This document shows, piece by piece, positions 7,533 through 16,352 of a DNA stretch of 64,000 nt. The notes beneath the pieces are model-generated. The model did not search any database, was not told the origin of the DNA, and saw nothing but the letters and a program-made list of their open reading frames with translations. Within the stretch, counting starts at the first letter, position 1, and every line of letters begins with the position of its first letter. The stretch comes from Streptomyces sp. P9-A4 (GTDB lineage Bacteria > Actinomycetota > Actinomycetes > Streptomycetales > Streptomycetaceae): NCBI RefSeq assembly GCF_036634195.1, contig NZ_JAZIFY010000001.1:6086501-6150500 (forward strand), read 5' to 3'. A program made the translations under genes and the position numbers.

Positions 7533-8060
7533 TCAGTGGCGCGGACGGGTCGTCACGACCACCGCGCCCGCGAGCAGCACCACGTTCTTGACGACGAACT
7601 CGCCCACCAGCGTCAGCAGCAGGGGGTTGGAGTCCGTGAACGCCGCCGACGGGGTGAGGACCAGGACGGCGAAGGTGCCGCAGAGGTGGCCGACGAGCGC
7701 GGGCAGGGCCAGGGCGCGGGCGCGGCCCGAGACCAGCCAGAGGCCGAGGACGACCTCGGCCCAGCCGAGCGCCGGGACGAGCCAGTCGCCCGCCGGGAAC
7801 GGCAGCACGGCGACGACGAGCGCGGCCGCCGGGCTGAGTCCGATGATCTTGAGCACCCCGAACCAGACGAAGACACCGCCGATCCCGGCCCTGAGCATGC
7901 CCAGGCCGTACTGGTGGAGCCGTGGCGCGAAACGGTCGAAAAGGCCGAGCGGCGTCGGTGCGGCGGAGGGCTGCGGTGCGGCGGGGGGCTGCTGTTCGGT
8001 GGCGGGCTGCGTGGCGGTGGTGGTCGTGGCGGTGGGTATCACCTGGGAGGAAACGGTCAT
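7533..8060 (-). CDS. DoxX-like membrane protein
   Basis: A 175-residue protein with a Thr/Pro/Ala-rich cytoplasmic N-terminus of about 40 residues, then four hydrophobic segments. The first contains RAGIGGVFVWFGVLKIIG and the second PALGWAEVVLGLWLV, the arrangement of DoxX/YkgB-type proteins. Members are linked to quinone or thiosulfate redox chemistry, but the role here is not visible. ATG at 8060 has GGAG about 10 bp upstream. It ends 66 bp ahead of the ARE in the pseudo-receptor promoter and could read through into that gene. Confidence 0.75.
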   Translation of the reverse strand: MTVSSQVIPTATTTTATQPATEQQPPAAPQPSAAPTPLGLFDRFAPRLHQYGLGMLRAGIGGVFVWFGVLKIIGLSPAAALVVAVLPFPAGDWLVPALGWAEVVLGLWLVSGRARALALPALVGHLCGTFAVLVLTPSAAFTDSNPLLLTLVGEFVVKNVVLLAGAVVVTTRPRH

Positions 8061-8390
8061 GCGCGGGCATCTCCATCACGAGTCGACGCGGGGGCCGGAC
8101 GGGGCCGGGCGGGGCGGATCGAGGCCGGTGGGGCGTAGCCGGGCGGCGGACCGCTCGGATCACGCCGAAATCGCGGCAGGAGGGTCGGACGCCGTGGGGC
8201 CACGCTAGCCACCTCCCGAGGACCCCCGCGACGCCCATCGCTTCCTTGCATGCCTGCGATGGAAGAAGTCGATCGGGCGTTGCCGGACGCGATCATTTCT
8301 CGCCAGCCTGAGGTCTGTTCGAGTTTGTGTTTGATCCACGGACCCGGACCGCGTCCATCCGCTCCCGGCACCATGTGAAGGAATCCACGG
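8061..8390. other. Intergenic region between DoxX-like and haloperoxidase genes
   Basis: A 330-bp divergent gap. The part from about 8255 to 8340 is less GC-rich and probably carries the haloperoxidase promoter. No ARE-like site, repeat or small ORF with a ribosome site was recognised. Confidence 0.4.
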
Positions 8391-9941
8391 ATGTCCCACC
8401 GACCCGCCGCCCCTGCTCCGTCCACGACCGCCGCGGCCCGCACACCGCTCACCCGGCGCCGGGTGCTCACCACGACCGCCGCCGCGGCCGGGGTGCTCGC
8501 CCTGCCCGGCTCCGTCGCCTGGGGCGTCCCCACCAGCTTCGAGGCGGAGACCCGCACCGGGCGCCGTGCCCCCGGTGCCGTCGCCGACCCCAGCGTCGTG
8601 ATCCGCTGGAACCAGGCTGCGATGGACGCGATCCTCGGCCGCTACCAGGCCGCGGGGAACCGCTTCGGCCCCGCCACCGTGAACGCCCGCGCCCTCGCGA
8701 TCATCCACAACGCCATCTACGACGCCTGGGCGTGTTACGACCACTGTGCCGTCGGCACCCGCTTCGGCGGCGCCCTGCGCCGGCCCCGCTCCGAGCGCAC
8801 CCTCGACAACAAGAACGAGGCCATCAGCTACGCGGCCCACCTCGCGATGCTCGACCTGTACCCCGAGTACAAGGTCGCCATCGACGGCATGCTGCGCGGC
8901 CTCGGCTACGACCCCGAGCTGACCGCCCCGCGACGCAACAGCCCCGCCTGGATCGGCCGCCGCACCGCGCAGGCCGTCCTCGACTACCGGCACGCCGACG
9001 GCGCCAACCAGCTCGGCACCCCCGCGTACTCCGACACCACCGGCTACCAGGCGCGCAACACCCCGCAGGTCGCCGGGGCCTTCGACCCGTCGACGGTCGC
9101 GGAGCCGGCCCACTGGACGCCGCTGATAGTGAACGGCAAGACGCAGCGCTACCTCACCCCGCAGTTCGCGGTGATGCAGCCCTTCGCGCTGAGCAGCCCC
9201 GACCAGTTCACGATCGCCGCCCCGCCCGCGTATCCCTCGGTCCGGATGACCGCCGCCATCGAGGAACTCCTCGACATCAGCGCCAATCTGACGGACGAGC
9301 AGAAGGCCATCGCCGAGTTCTGGCTCAACGACGACGTGACCCCGCCCGGCGCCCAGCAGATGTGGGGCCGTTACGTCTCCGCCCGCGACGGCTACGGTGT
9401 CGACGAGGACGCCCAGATCTTCTTCGGCCTCAACATGGCCGAGTGCGACGCCGCCATCGGCTCCTGGGCCGTCAAGGCCCAGTACGACTTCGCGCGCCCC
9501 TCCACCCTGATCCCGTACGACCAGCGCGGCCGTCAGATCCGGTCCTGGGGCGGCCCCGGCCAGGGCACCGTCACCATGGACGGCGTCGACTGGCAGGCGT
9601 ACGTGGCCGTTCCGCCGTTCCCGGCCACGGTCTCCGGGCACAGCACCTTCTCCGGCGCCGCCGCCGAGTTCCTGCGCCGCTTCACCGGCTCGGACTCCTT
9701 CGGAGACTCGTACCGCTTCAAGGCGGGCGCCTCCACCGTCGAGCCCGGCCTCACCCCGCGCACCGACGTGGTCCTGCACTGGTCCACCTTCAGCGAGGCC
9801 GCCCAGGAGGCCGGCATCTCCCGGGTCTACGGCGGCATGCACTGGAGCTTCGACAACGAGCCCGGCATCGAGATGGGCCACCGGATCGGCACGGTCGTGT
9901 ACCGGCGGGCCATGAGCTACTTCGGCGGCGCCCACCGCTGA
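8391..9941 (+). CDS. Vanadium-dependent haloperoxidase, Tat-exported
   Basis: A 516-residue protein. A twin-arginine signal TPLTRRRVLTTTAAAAG precedes a hydrophobic run ending near residue 45. All vanadate-binding motifs are present: K362 and R369 in KAQYDFARP, S415-G416-H417 in ATVSGHSTF, and R478 with H484 in SRVYGGMHWSFD. These enzymes oxidise halide with hydrogen peroxide, or act as related acid phosphatases; the complete motif set favours a peroxidase fold of the VCPO superfamily. ATG at 8391 follows AAGGA. Its position beside a GBL locus suggests a secondary-metabolism or competition role, which is inference. Confidence 0.88.
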   Translation: MSHRPAAPAPSTTAAARTPLTRRRVLTTTAAAAGVLALPGSVAWGVPTSFEAETRTGRRAPGAVADPSVVIRWNQAAMDAILGRYQAAGNRFGPATVNARALAIIHNAIYDAWACYDHCAVGTRFGGALRRPRSERTLDNKNEAISYAAHLAMLDLYPEYKVAIDGMLRGLGYDPELTAPRRNSPAWIGRRTAQAVLDYRHADGANQLGTPAYSDTTGYQARNTPQVAGAFDPSTVAEPAHWTPLIVNGKTQRYLTPQFAVMQPFALSSPDQFTIAAPPAYPSVRMTAAIEELLDISANLTDEQKAIAEFWLNDDVTPPGAQQMWGRYVSARDGYGVDEDAQIFFGLNMAECDAAIGSWAVKAQYDFARPSTLIPYDQRGRQIRSWGGPGQGTVTMDGVDWQAYVAVPPFPATVSGHSTFSGAAAEFLRRFTGSDSFGDSYRFKAGASTVEPGLTPRTDVVLHWSTFSEAAQEAGISRVYGGMHWSFDNEPGIEMGHRIGTVVYRRAMSYFGGAHR

Positions 9942-10098
9942 CGCGCCCGTCGGCCCGGCGACCCGGCCGGAGCCCGCGGGGTCAGCTCCCGCGGGCTCCG
10001 GCCGGGCACGGCCGCCCTCCGCACGGCCCCTCCCGTACGGCCCCCGCACCGCCCTCGCCGCCCCGCCCCTTCCGCCCGCCCCCCAAGGAGAGAACACC

Positions 10099-10638
10099 GT
10101 GAGCAATCAGACCCAGACCTCAGCGGGAGCGGCGGCCCCACCGGCCCGCAGCCGCTGGGCGGGCGGCGCCCCGCCCTTCCCCGGCGCCCGGCCCGCCGTA
10201 CTCGGCACCCTCGCGACCGTCGTGTCGTTGGTCATCCTGGTGGCGCTCGGCGAGGCCACCGGCCATCTGCTGATGATCGCCCCGCTGGCCGCCACCGCCA
10301 TGATCATCTGCAGCACCCCCGCACTGCCCCCGGCCCAGCCCCGGGGCGTGCTGCTCGGCCAGATCGGCTCCGGCGTCCTCGGTCTCGTGGCCGTCGCCCT
10401 GTTCGGCCACTCCCTCTGGGTGGCCGCCGTCGCCGCCGGCCTCAGCGTCGGCCTGATGCTGCTGCTCCGGGCCGTCCACGCGCCCGCCGCCGCCACGGCG
10501 GTGCTCGCCGTCCTCCAGGACCCCGCGCCCCTGCGCTTCCTTCTCCTGCTCGCCGTCGGCAGCGCCCTGCTGGTCCTCGTGGGCCTGGTCGCCTCCCGCC
10601 TCGGCGTGATCGGCAAGTACCCGACGTACTGGTGGTGA
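10099..10638 (+). CDS. HPP-family membrane protein
   Basis: A 179-residue protein with a 35-residue polar N-terminus and five hydrophobic segments. The family signature HPPAGATA appears here as HAPAAATA (about residues 128-135), and the start of the core, ATGHLLMIAPLAATA, also fits. Some HPP proteins transport nitrite; substrate here is unknown. GTG at 10099 follows AAGGAGAG. It opens a same-strand run of genes (rhodanese, cupin, then the mutase set), about 110 bp before the rhodanese. Confidence 0.75.
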   Translation: MSNQTQTSAGAAAPPARSRWAGGAPPFPGARPAVLGTLATVVSLVILVALGEATGHLLMIAPLAATAMIICSTPALPPAQPRGVLLGQIGSGVLGLVAVALFGHSLWVAAVAAGLSVGLMLLLRAVHAPAAATAVLAVLQDPAPLRFLLLLAVGSALLVLVGLVASRLGVIGKYPTYWW

Positions 10639-10747
10639 CCCCGGCCCGCCGGTGGTGAACCCGCCCGCCCCGGCGTCCCGCCGCATCCCCCGTCCGTCCG
10701 CCCGTACCTCCGCGTACCTCCGCGTACCGACCCTCAACGGAGCTCCC

Positions 10748-11659
10748 GTGAACCGAGACAGACTGCTCGTCAGCTGCGAGCAGATCATGGAACAGCTGCG
10801 GAACCCCGCGGCCGGGGACGAGAACACGGTCCTCGTCGAGATCACCGAAGGCGGCAGCCTGCTGGGCCGGATTCCCGGCTCCGTCCGCCTGGACTGGACC
10901 GGGGACCTCCAGGACCCGGTGCGCCGGGACGTCATCGGCCCCGAGGCCTTCGCCGAACTCCTCGGCAGGCACGGCATATCCGCCGACCACACCGTCGTCT
11001 TCCTCAGCGGCAACAACAACTGGTGGGCCGCCGCCGCGTTCTGGCAGTTCCGTCTGTACGGCCACCGGGAACTGCGGCTGCTCGACGGCGGCCGGCTCCG
11101 CTGGGAGGCGCTCGGCGCCGCCCTCACCCAGGACGTCCCGGAACGCGAGCCCGTCGCGTACCCCGTACCGGCCGTCGACGAGACGGTCCGCGCTCGCCGC
11201 GAGGACATGCTCGACCACATCGGGCGCCACCAACTCCTCGACGTACGCTCCCTGGAGGAGTACCTCGGGCAGAGCAACACCCCGCCCGGCGTTCCCGAGG
11301 ACCTCGGTGTGCGCTGCGGCCACGCCCTCTCCGCCGAGCACATCCCCTGGCACAGCGCCGTCCGCGCCGACGGCACCTTCCGTGACGACGAGGAACTGGC
11401 CGCCGTCTACGCCGACGTGCGCACCGACGCCCCCACGGTCGTCTACTGCCGGGTCGGCTGGCGCTCCGCCCACAGCTGGTTCGTGCTGAGCGAACTCCTC
11501 GGCCTCGCCGACATCCGCAACTACGACGGTGCCTGGCGCGAGTTCGGCTCCCTGATCGGCGCCCCCATCGTCAACGGGCCCAGGCCCTGGGGTCCCGACG
11601 GCATCCCGTCCATCGTCGCCCAGCGCGACGCCGCATCGGAGGTCTCCGCCCGTGCCTGA
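10748..11659 (+). CDS. Two-domain sulfurtransferase (rhodanese)
   Basis: A 303-residue protein with tandem rhodanese domains. The first has VVFLSGNNNWWAAAAFW in place of an active loop and so looks catalytically inert; the second has LLDVRSLEEY and the loop YCRVGWRSAHSW with the catalytic Cys. This is the usual arrangement of thiosulfate or mercaptopyruvate sulfurtransferases. GTG at 10748 has GGAG 5 bp before it; an upstream in-frame extension to 10652 is proline/arginine-rich and unlikely. It overlaps the cupin gene by 8 bp, so the two are coupled and could supply or handle activated sulfur together. Confidence 0.83.
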   Translation: MNRDRLLVSCEQIMEQLRNPAAGDENTVLVEITEGGSLLGRIPGSVRLDWTGDLQDPVRRDVIGPEAFAELLGRHGISADHTVVFLSGNNNWWAAAAFWQFRLYGHRELRLLDGGRLRWEALGAALTQDVPEREPVAYPVPAVDETVRARREDMLDHIGRHQLLDVRSLEEYLGQSNTPPGVPEDLGVRCGHALSAEHIPWHSAVRADGTFRDDEELAAVYADVRTDAPTVVYCRVGWRSAHSWFVLSELLGLADIRNYDGAWREFGSLIGAPIVNGPRPWGPDGIPSIVAQRDAASEVSARA

Positions 11660-12077
11660 CGTCACCGTCTTCCGCAACGTGCTCCGCGACGGCTTCGACC
11701 AGACCGACCTGCCGTGGGTGCCGTGGACCGAACCCGGCCGCGTCGGCGTCGAGTACGTCGTGCTCTGGGGCCCCGACCCGGCCGAGGACGAGGACTCCGC
11801 GTCCCTGCTCCTCCGCTTCCCGCCCGGCGCCCACGGTGACTTCCACGAGCACCTGGGGCACGAGCTGATGCTCGTCCTCGACGGCACCCTCGACCACAGC
11901 GACGGGCGCCGCTTCCACCGCGGTGACCTCGTCGTCGAGGAGCCCGGCACCCGGCACCAGATGTCCAGCGCCGAGGGCTGCACCGTCCTCGCCGTCCGCG
12001 CCCGGCCGGCCGCCTCCCGCACCCCCGAGGCCGGTGAGATCACCACCGGCGTCGGTGCCGGGACCGGCGGCGCCTGA
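11652..12077 (+). CDS. Cupin-domain protein
   Basis: A 141-residue single-domain cupin. Motif 1 is seen in PPGAHGDFHEHLGHELMLVLDG and motif 2 in GDLVVEEPGTRHQ, supplying three His and one Glu as likely metal ligands (H in FHEH, E in HELM, H in TRHQ). Resembles ChrR-like or dioxygenase-type cupins; substrate unknown. GTG at 11652 lies within the 3' end of the rhodanese gene (8-bp overlap), showing translational coupling. Followed by a long spacer before the B12 genes. Confidence 0.78.
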   Translation: MPDVTVFRNVLRDGFDQTDLPWVPWTEPGRVGVEYVVLWGPDPAEDEDSASLLLRFPPGAHGDFHEHLGHELMLVLDGTLDHSDGRRFHRGDLVVEEPGTRHQMSSAEGCTVLAVRARPAASRTPEAGEITTGVGAGTGGA

Positions 12078-12555
12078 CCTCTCAGGAGGACCCGAGGCCA
12101 CCGGACCCCTACGCGGGTCCGGCGGCCTCGGCGCACGCCCACCGCCGCGCTGTCCGGTGGGCCGGGCGGAGCCCCGTACGACACCCGCAGGCACCCCGTA
12201 CGACATCCGGCCCGCGCTGCGTACGACATCCGCCCCGCACCCGTACGACCCTGCCCCGCCTCCGTACACCGACCGCCCTGCCCCACGCACGGCGACCGCC
12301 CGCACCACGTACGGCGACCGTCCGCACCACGCACGTCGCACCACGCACCACGCACGACCCGGCCCCGCACCCCATACGCCGACAGCTCGACCGACCGCCC
12401 GCCCTCGCCCCGTTCGGCGACGGTCCGGCGACGGTCCGGCGTACCCGCTCGGCGGCACCCCCGCACGACCCCTCCCCCCACCCCGACCCGTCCCGTACGG
12501 GCGCTCCCGCACACCCGTCCGTACCCGCCCCGCACCCCTTTCGGAGAGAGACGCC
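12078..12555. promoter_or_regulatory. 478-bp spacer with phased CGTACGAC repeats ahead of the mutase operon
   Basis: No convincing gene is seen. CGTACGAC occurs at 12175, 12197, 12220 and 12242, so spaced 22, 23 and 22 bp, about two turns of DNA. CGTACG recurs at 12308 and a CCCGTACGGG palindrome lies at 12492-12501. A C-rich, CACGCAC-rich stretch separates them. The regular spacing suggests a cooperative regulator array; this is inference. Confidence 0.45.
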
Positions 12556-13029
12556 ATGACCCCGTCCGCACGGCCTCAGCCCCTGCGCAGTCCCGAGCCC
12601 TCCCGTCGGGTCCTGCTCACCACCGGTTCCTCCGACGCCCACACCTGGAACCTCGTCCACCTCCAGCTCTTCCTGGAGGAGCACGGGCACTCCGTGCTCA
12701 ACCTGGGCCCCTGCGTCCCCGAGCAGCTGCTCGTCGACACCGCCCGGATGACCAGCCCCGACCTCGTCGTCCTCTCCTCCGTCAACGGCCACGGGCACCA
12801 GGACGGGCTGCGCGCCGCCCGCGCCCTGCGCGCCGACCGCAAGACCCGCTCCGTGCCCATGGTCATCGGCGGACTCCTCGGCATCTCCCCGGAGGGCGCC
12901 GCCACCCGTACCGCCGAACTCCTCGAAGCCGGATACGACGAGGTGTACGCCGACGGGACCCCGCCCACGGCACTGCTGGGCCGGCTCGCCGGACTCGGCG
13001 GCGCGTGTACCGGGCGGGCCGCGGCTTGA
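12556..13029 (+). CDS. B12-binding subunit of a glutamate-mutase-like enzyme
   Basis: A 157-residue cobalamin-binding protein like methylaspartate (glutamate) mutase small subunit. After a 16-residue basic tail it has VLLTTGSSDAHTWNLVHL, where D-x-H is the lower-ligand motif, then GHSVLNLG and VIGGLLG, which together form the B12 pocket. It would carry adenosylcobalamin to the catalytic subunit encoded next. ATG at 12556 has GGAGAGAG upstream. It overlaps the next gene by 4 bp (TTGA) if that gene starts at 13026. Confidence 0.85.
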   Translation: MTPSARPQPLRSPEPSRRVLLTTGSSDAHTWNLVHLQLFLEEHGHSVLNLGPCVPEQLLVDTARMTSPDLVVLSSVNGHGHQDGLRAARALRADRKTRSVPMVIGGLLGISPEGAATRTAELLEAGYDEVYADGTPPTALLGRLAGLGGACTGRAAA

Positions 13030-16000
13030 CGACCTCCGCCTCGCCCTCGCTCGCCCCCGGCGACCTCGGCGCCTTCGTCCGGGCGTCGGCAGAGGCCGGC
13101 GAACTCGTCGTCCAGCCCAGGATGGGCATGGTCGGGCCCGAGGACATGGCCGCCGGAGTCGCCGCCGTCGCCGCACTGCCGGAACGGACCGTCGCCACCC
13201 TCACCATCGACAGCTACACCCGCGTCGGCGACCACGCCGCCGCCACCTCGGCCCTGCGCACCGGGCAGCCCCTCAACGGGTTCCCGCTGGTCAGCCACGG
13301 CCCGAAGACCACCGCGCGGGTCGCCGCCGCGGCCGGACGCGCCACGCCCGTCCAGGTCCGGCACGGTTCCGCCGACCCCATGGCCATCTTCCGCACCATG
13401 GCCGCCGCCGGGCTCTCCGCCTCCGAGGGCGGCCCCGTCTCGTACTGCCTGCCCTACGGGCGCACCCCGCTCGCCGAATCCGTCGCCGCCTGGCGGGACT
13501 CCGTCCAGTTCCTCGCGGAGGAGAGCCGCGCGCACGGCCGCCGGGCCCATCTCGAATCCTTCGGCGGCTGCCTCCTCGGCCAGCTCTGCCCGCCGTCGCT
13601 GCTCGTCGCCGTCTCGGTCCTGGAGTGCCTGTTCTTCGCGGCCAACGGGGCCACCAGCGTCTCCCTGAGTTACGCCCAGCAGACCCATCCCGCCCAGGAC
13701 ACCGGCGCGCTCACCGCGCTGCGGCTGCTCGCCGACGAGTTCCTGCCGCCGTCCGTGGACCGGCACATCGTGCTCTACACGTACATGGGCGTCTACCCGA
13801 GGACCGTGCCGGGGGCCCGGCTGCTGCTGCGCCGCAGCGCCGAACTGGCCGTACGCGGCGGGGCGCAGCGTCTCATCGTGAAGACCGAGACCGAGGCGCA
13901 CCGCATCCCGACCGTCGCCGAGAACCTGACCGCCCTGCGGATCGCCGCCGACGCCGCCCGCTCCGTGCCCCGGCGCGGCCCGAACCCGGGCAGGACCGCC
14001 GAGGCCGACACGGAGGAGACGCTCGCCGAGGCGCGGGCCATGATCACCGCCGTCCTCGCGCTCTCCGACGATCTGGGCGTCGCCCTCCTCAAGGCCTTCG
14101 ACCGGGGTCTGCTCGACGTGCCGTTCTGCCTGCACCCCGACAACCGGGGCGCCGTCAGGTCCACCGTCGCACCGGACGGGCGCCTGCACTGGACGGACCT
14201 CGGCGCGCTGCCACTGCTCACCACCAGCAGGAGGACCATTCCGATGACCTCACGTCAGCTCTCCGGCATGCTCGGCAGGGTCGCCAGGGAACACGACCTG
14301 GCGGCCGGGACGAACCCGCCGCCCGAGCCGGCGCCCCGCGCGGCCCCGGCGCCGTCGGCGGACCCGCTGCGGATCGCGTTCGTCGGCATGGGCCCGCGCG
14401 GCCTCTCCGTACTGGAACGGCTCGCGGCCCGCTGCGCCGACGGGCCCCCCGGCCGGCCGGTGGAGGTCTTCGCGGTGGATCCGTACGAGGCGGGGGCCGG
14501 ACGGATCTGGCGTACGGACCAGTCGCCCTGGTTCCTGATGAACACCCCGGCCCAGGAGGTCACCATGTTCTCCGGGCCCGCCGACGACGGGCCCCACCGG
14601 CCCGGCGCCGGACCCACGCTCGGTGCCTGGTGGGCGCAGGACGACCCGGCGGGCGCCGACCCCGAGGGGTACGCGCCCCGGGCCGTGTACGGCCGCTACC
14701 TGACGTACGTCATGGGGCGGATCGAGGAGACCCTGCCGCCCTCGCTCACCGTCCACCGCGTCCCCGCCCGGGTGATCTGCGCGGAGCGCGCGGGAGGTTC
14801 GGCGGGTACGGGGACTCCGGGAGGCCCGGACGGCTCCCCGCACCGCCTGAGACTCGACCGCGGTGACGTGCTCACGGTCGACCGGGTGGTCCTCGCCACC
14901 GGCCACCCGATCGTCGAGCCCGACGCCGACCAGCGCGCGTGGACGCGGTTCGCCCGGACGCACAGCACCCCCGCCCGGCCGGTCCGGCACATCGTCGGCG
15001 GCTCCGCGACCGAGATGCCGCTCGCCGCGATCCCGGCGGGCGCGAGCGTGGGCATCCTCGGGATGGGGCTCACCTTCTACGACGTCCTCACCGAGCTGAC
15101 CCTCGGCCGCGGCGGCACCTTCACCGAGGGCTGCGACGGCCTGCTCTACCTGCCCAGCGGCAAGGAGCCCCGCATCCTGGCGGGATCGCGCGGGGGAGTG
15201 CCCCTGCTCACCCGGGGCGCCAACCAGAAGGGACCCGAACACCGTTACCAGGCACGGCTGTTCACCGCCGAAAGGATGGCGGAGCTGCGCGCGGAGGCGG
15301 CGCCGCTCGACTTCGAGTCGGCCGTGCTGCCCTGGCTGCTCGCCGAGGTCAACCTCGTCCTCCTCGCGACCCGCGTCCGCCAGGTCCACGGACCCGGCGC
15401 CGCCGAGGAGTTCACCGAGCGGGCCGCCCAGGCGCTCCGCGACCGGCCCGACCCCCGGATCCTCGAACGGCTCGCCTCCGGGTACCGGATCGACGCCCGC
15501 CCGCTGAGCGGACTCGACGCGCTCGCCCGCCCGTTCGCCGGCCGCCGCTTCGGCTCCCCGGCCGAGTACCACAAGGTGCTCACCGAATGGCTGCGGGCCG
15601 ACCTCTTCGAGGCGCGCCAGGGCAACGCCGACGGCCCCCTGAAGGCCGCCGCCGACGTCCTGCGGGACGTGCGGCAGACGATCCGCACCGTCGTCGACTT
15701 CGGCGGGCTGAACCCCGACTCGCACCGCTGGTTCCTCGCCGAGTTCGGACCCGTCGCGGCGATGGTCTCGACCGGGCCGCCGCAGGAGCGCTCGGAGCAG
15801 TTCCTCGCGCTGCTCGCGGCCGGGGTCCTCGAACCGGTCGGCCCCGGCGCCCGGTTCACGACCGATCCCGTCGAGGGGCGGTTCGCCGTCGAGTCGACAC
15901 AGGTGGAGAACTCCTGGGTGCCGCTGGACGTCGTCGTGGACGCCCGGGTGCCGACTACCGACCTGGTGGCGGACCGGGACCCGCTGATCCGCTGTCTGAT

Positions 16001-16352
16001 GGTGGACGGGGAGATCCGTACGTTCACCAACGCGGCGGAAGGCGCGGGAGAGTTCGCCACCGGAGGGCTCGACTGCACCGACGCGCCGTTCCACCCGGTG
16101 CGGGCCGACGGCTCGGTGGACACCAGCACGCATGTGCTCGGCATTCCCAGCGAGCACACCCGGTGGTTCACCCAGGTGGGCAGCGGGCGGCCGGGCCCCT
16201 GGGGCTCCTTCACCCGCGACGCGGACGCCATCGCGGAGGCGCTGCTCGGTGGTGCGGGGGCGGGCGGTGCGGGATCCGGCGGTACGGCGTACGGTGCCGC
16301 GAGGACCGGGGGTGCGCGGGCCGATGCCGTGCCGGCCGGGGGTGCGCGGTGA
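13026..16352 (+). CDS. Fusion: glutamate-mutase-like catalytic subunit + FAD/NAD(P)-binding protein
   Basis: A single open frame of 1108 residues. Residues about 1-425 resemble methylaspartate/glutamate mutase epsilon chain: VVQPRMGM, LTIDSYTRVGD, GFPLVSHG, VRHGSADP and the substrate loop near SVSLSYAQQTHPAQD. A Pro/Ala linker follows at 428-447. From 450 comes an FAD-NAD(P)-binding protein: IAFVGMGPRGLSVLERLAAR (GxGxxG), GAGRIWRTDQSPWFLMNTPA, VLATGHP and GILGMGLTF. The first half should make a carbon-skeleton rearrangement with the B12 subunit; the second could oxidise or hydroxylate the product. TTG at 13026 overlaps the upstream stop; GTG at 13005 is an alternative. An internal ATG at 14244 has a strong AGGAGG. 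Confidence 0.8.
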   Translation: MTTSASPSLAPGDLGAFVRASAEAGELVVQPRMGMVGPEDMAAGVAAVAALPERTVATLTIDSYTRVGDHAAATSALRTGQPLNGFPLVSHGPKTTARVAAAAGRATPVQVRHGSADPMAIFRTMAAAGLSASEGGPVSYCLPYGRTPLAESVAAWRDSVQFLAEESRAHGRRAHLESFGGCLLGQLCPPSLLVAVSVLECLFFAANGATSVSLSYAQQTHPAQDTGALTALRLLADEFLPPSVDRHIVLYTYMGVYPRTVPGARLLLRRSAELAVRGGAQRLIVKTETEAHRIPTVAENLTALRIAADAARSVPRRGPNPGRTAEADTEETLAEARAMITAVLALSDDLGVALLKAFDRGLLDVPFCLHPDNRGAVRSTVAPDGRLHWTDLGALPLLTTSRRTIPMTSRQLSGMLGRVAREHDLAAGTNPPPEPAPRAAPAPSADPLRIAFVGMGPRGLSVLERLAARCADGPPGRPVEVFAVDPYEAGAGRIWRTDQSPWFLMNTPAQEVTMFSGPADDGPHRPGAGPTLGAWWAQDDPAGADPEGYAPRAVYGRYLTYVMGRIEETLPPSLTVHRVPARVICAERAGGSAGTGTPGGPDGSPHRLRLDRGDVLTVDRVVLATGHPIVEPDADQRAWTRFARTHSTPARPVRHIVGGSATEMPLAAIPAGASVGILGMGLTFYDVLTELTLGRGGTFTEGCDGLLYLPSGKEPRILAGSRGGVPLLTRGANQKGPEHRYQARLFTAERMAELRAEAAPLDFESAVLPWLLAEVNLVLLATRVRQVHGPGAAEEFTERAAQALRDRPDPRILERLASGYRIDARPLSGLDALARPFAGRRFGSPAEYHKVLTEWLRADLFEARQGNADGPLKAAADVLRDVRQTIRTVVDFGGLNPDSHRWFLAEFGPVAAMVSTGPPQERSEQFLALLAAGVLEPVGPGARFTTDPVEGRFAVESTQVENSWVPLDVVVDARVPTTDLVADRDPLIRCLMVDGEIRTFTNAAEGAGEFATGGLDCTDAPFHPVRADGSVDTSTHVLGIPSEHTRWFTQVGSGRPGPWGSFTRDADAIAEALLGGAGAGGAGSGGTAYGAARTGGARADAVPAGGAR

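Noticed and set aside
8205..10106. A 633-residue minus-strand frame across the haloperoxidase gene.
   Set aside because: It is antisense to a gene with all vanadate-binding motifs and reads as Gly/Ala/Arg-rich text without any motif.
12109..13176. Open frames on the minus strand over the mutase spacer and B12 gene.
   Set aside because: They run antisense to a clear B12-binding gene and consist of Arg/Gly-rich low-complexity residues, so they follow from the composition of the spacer.
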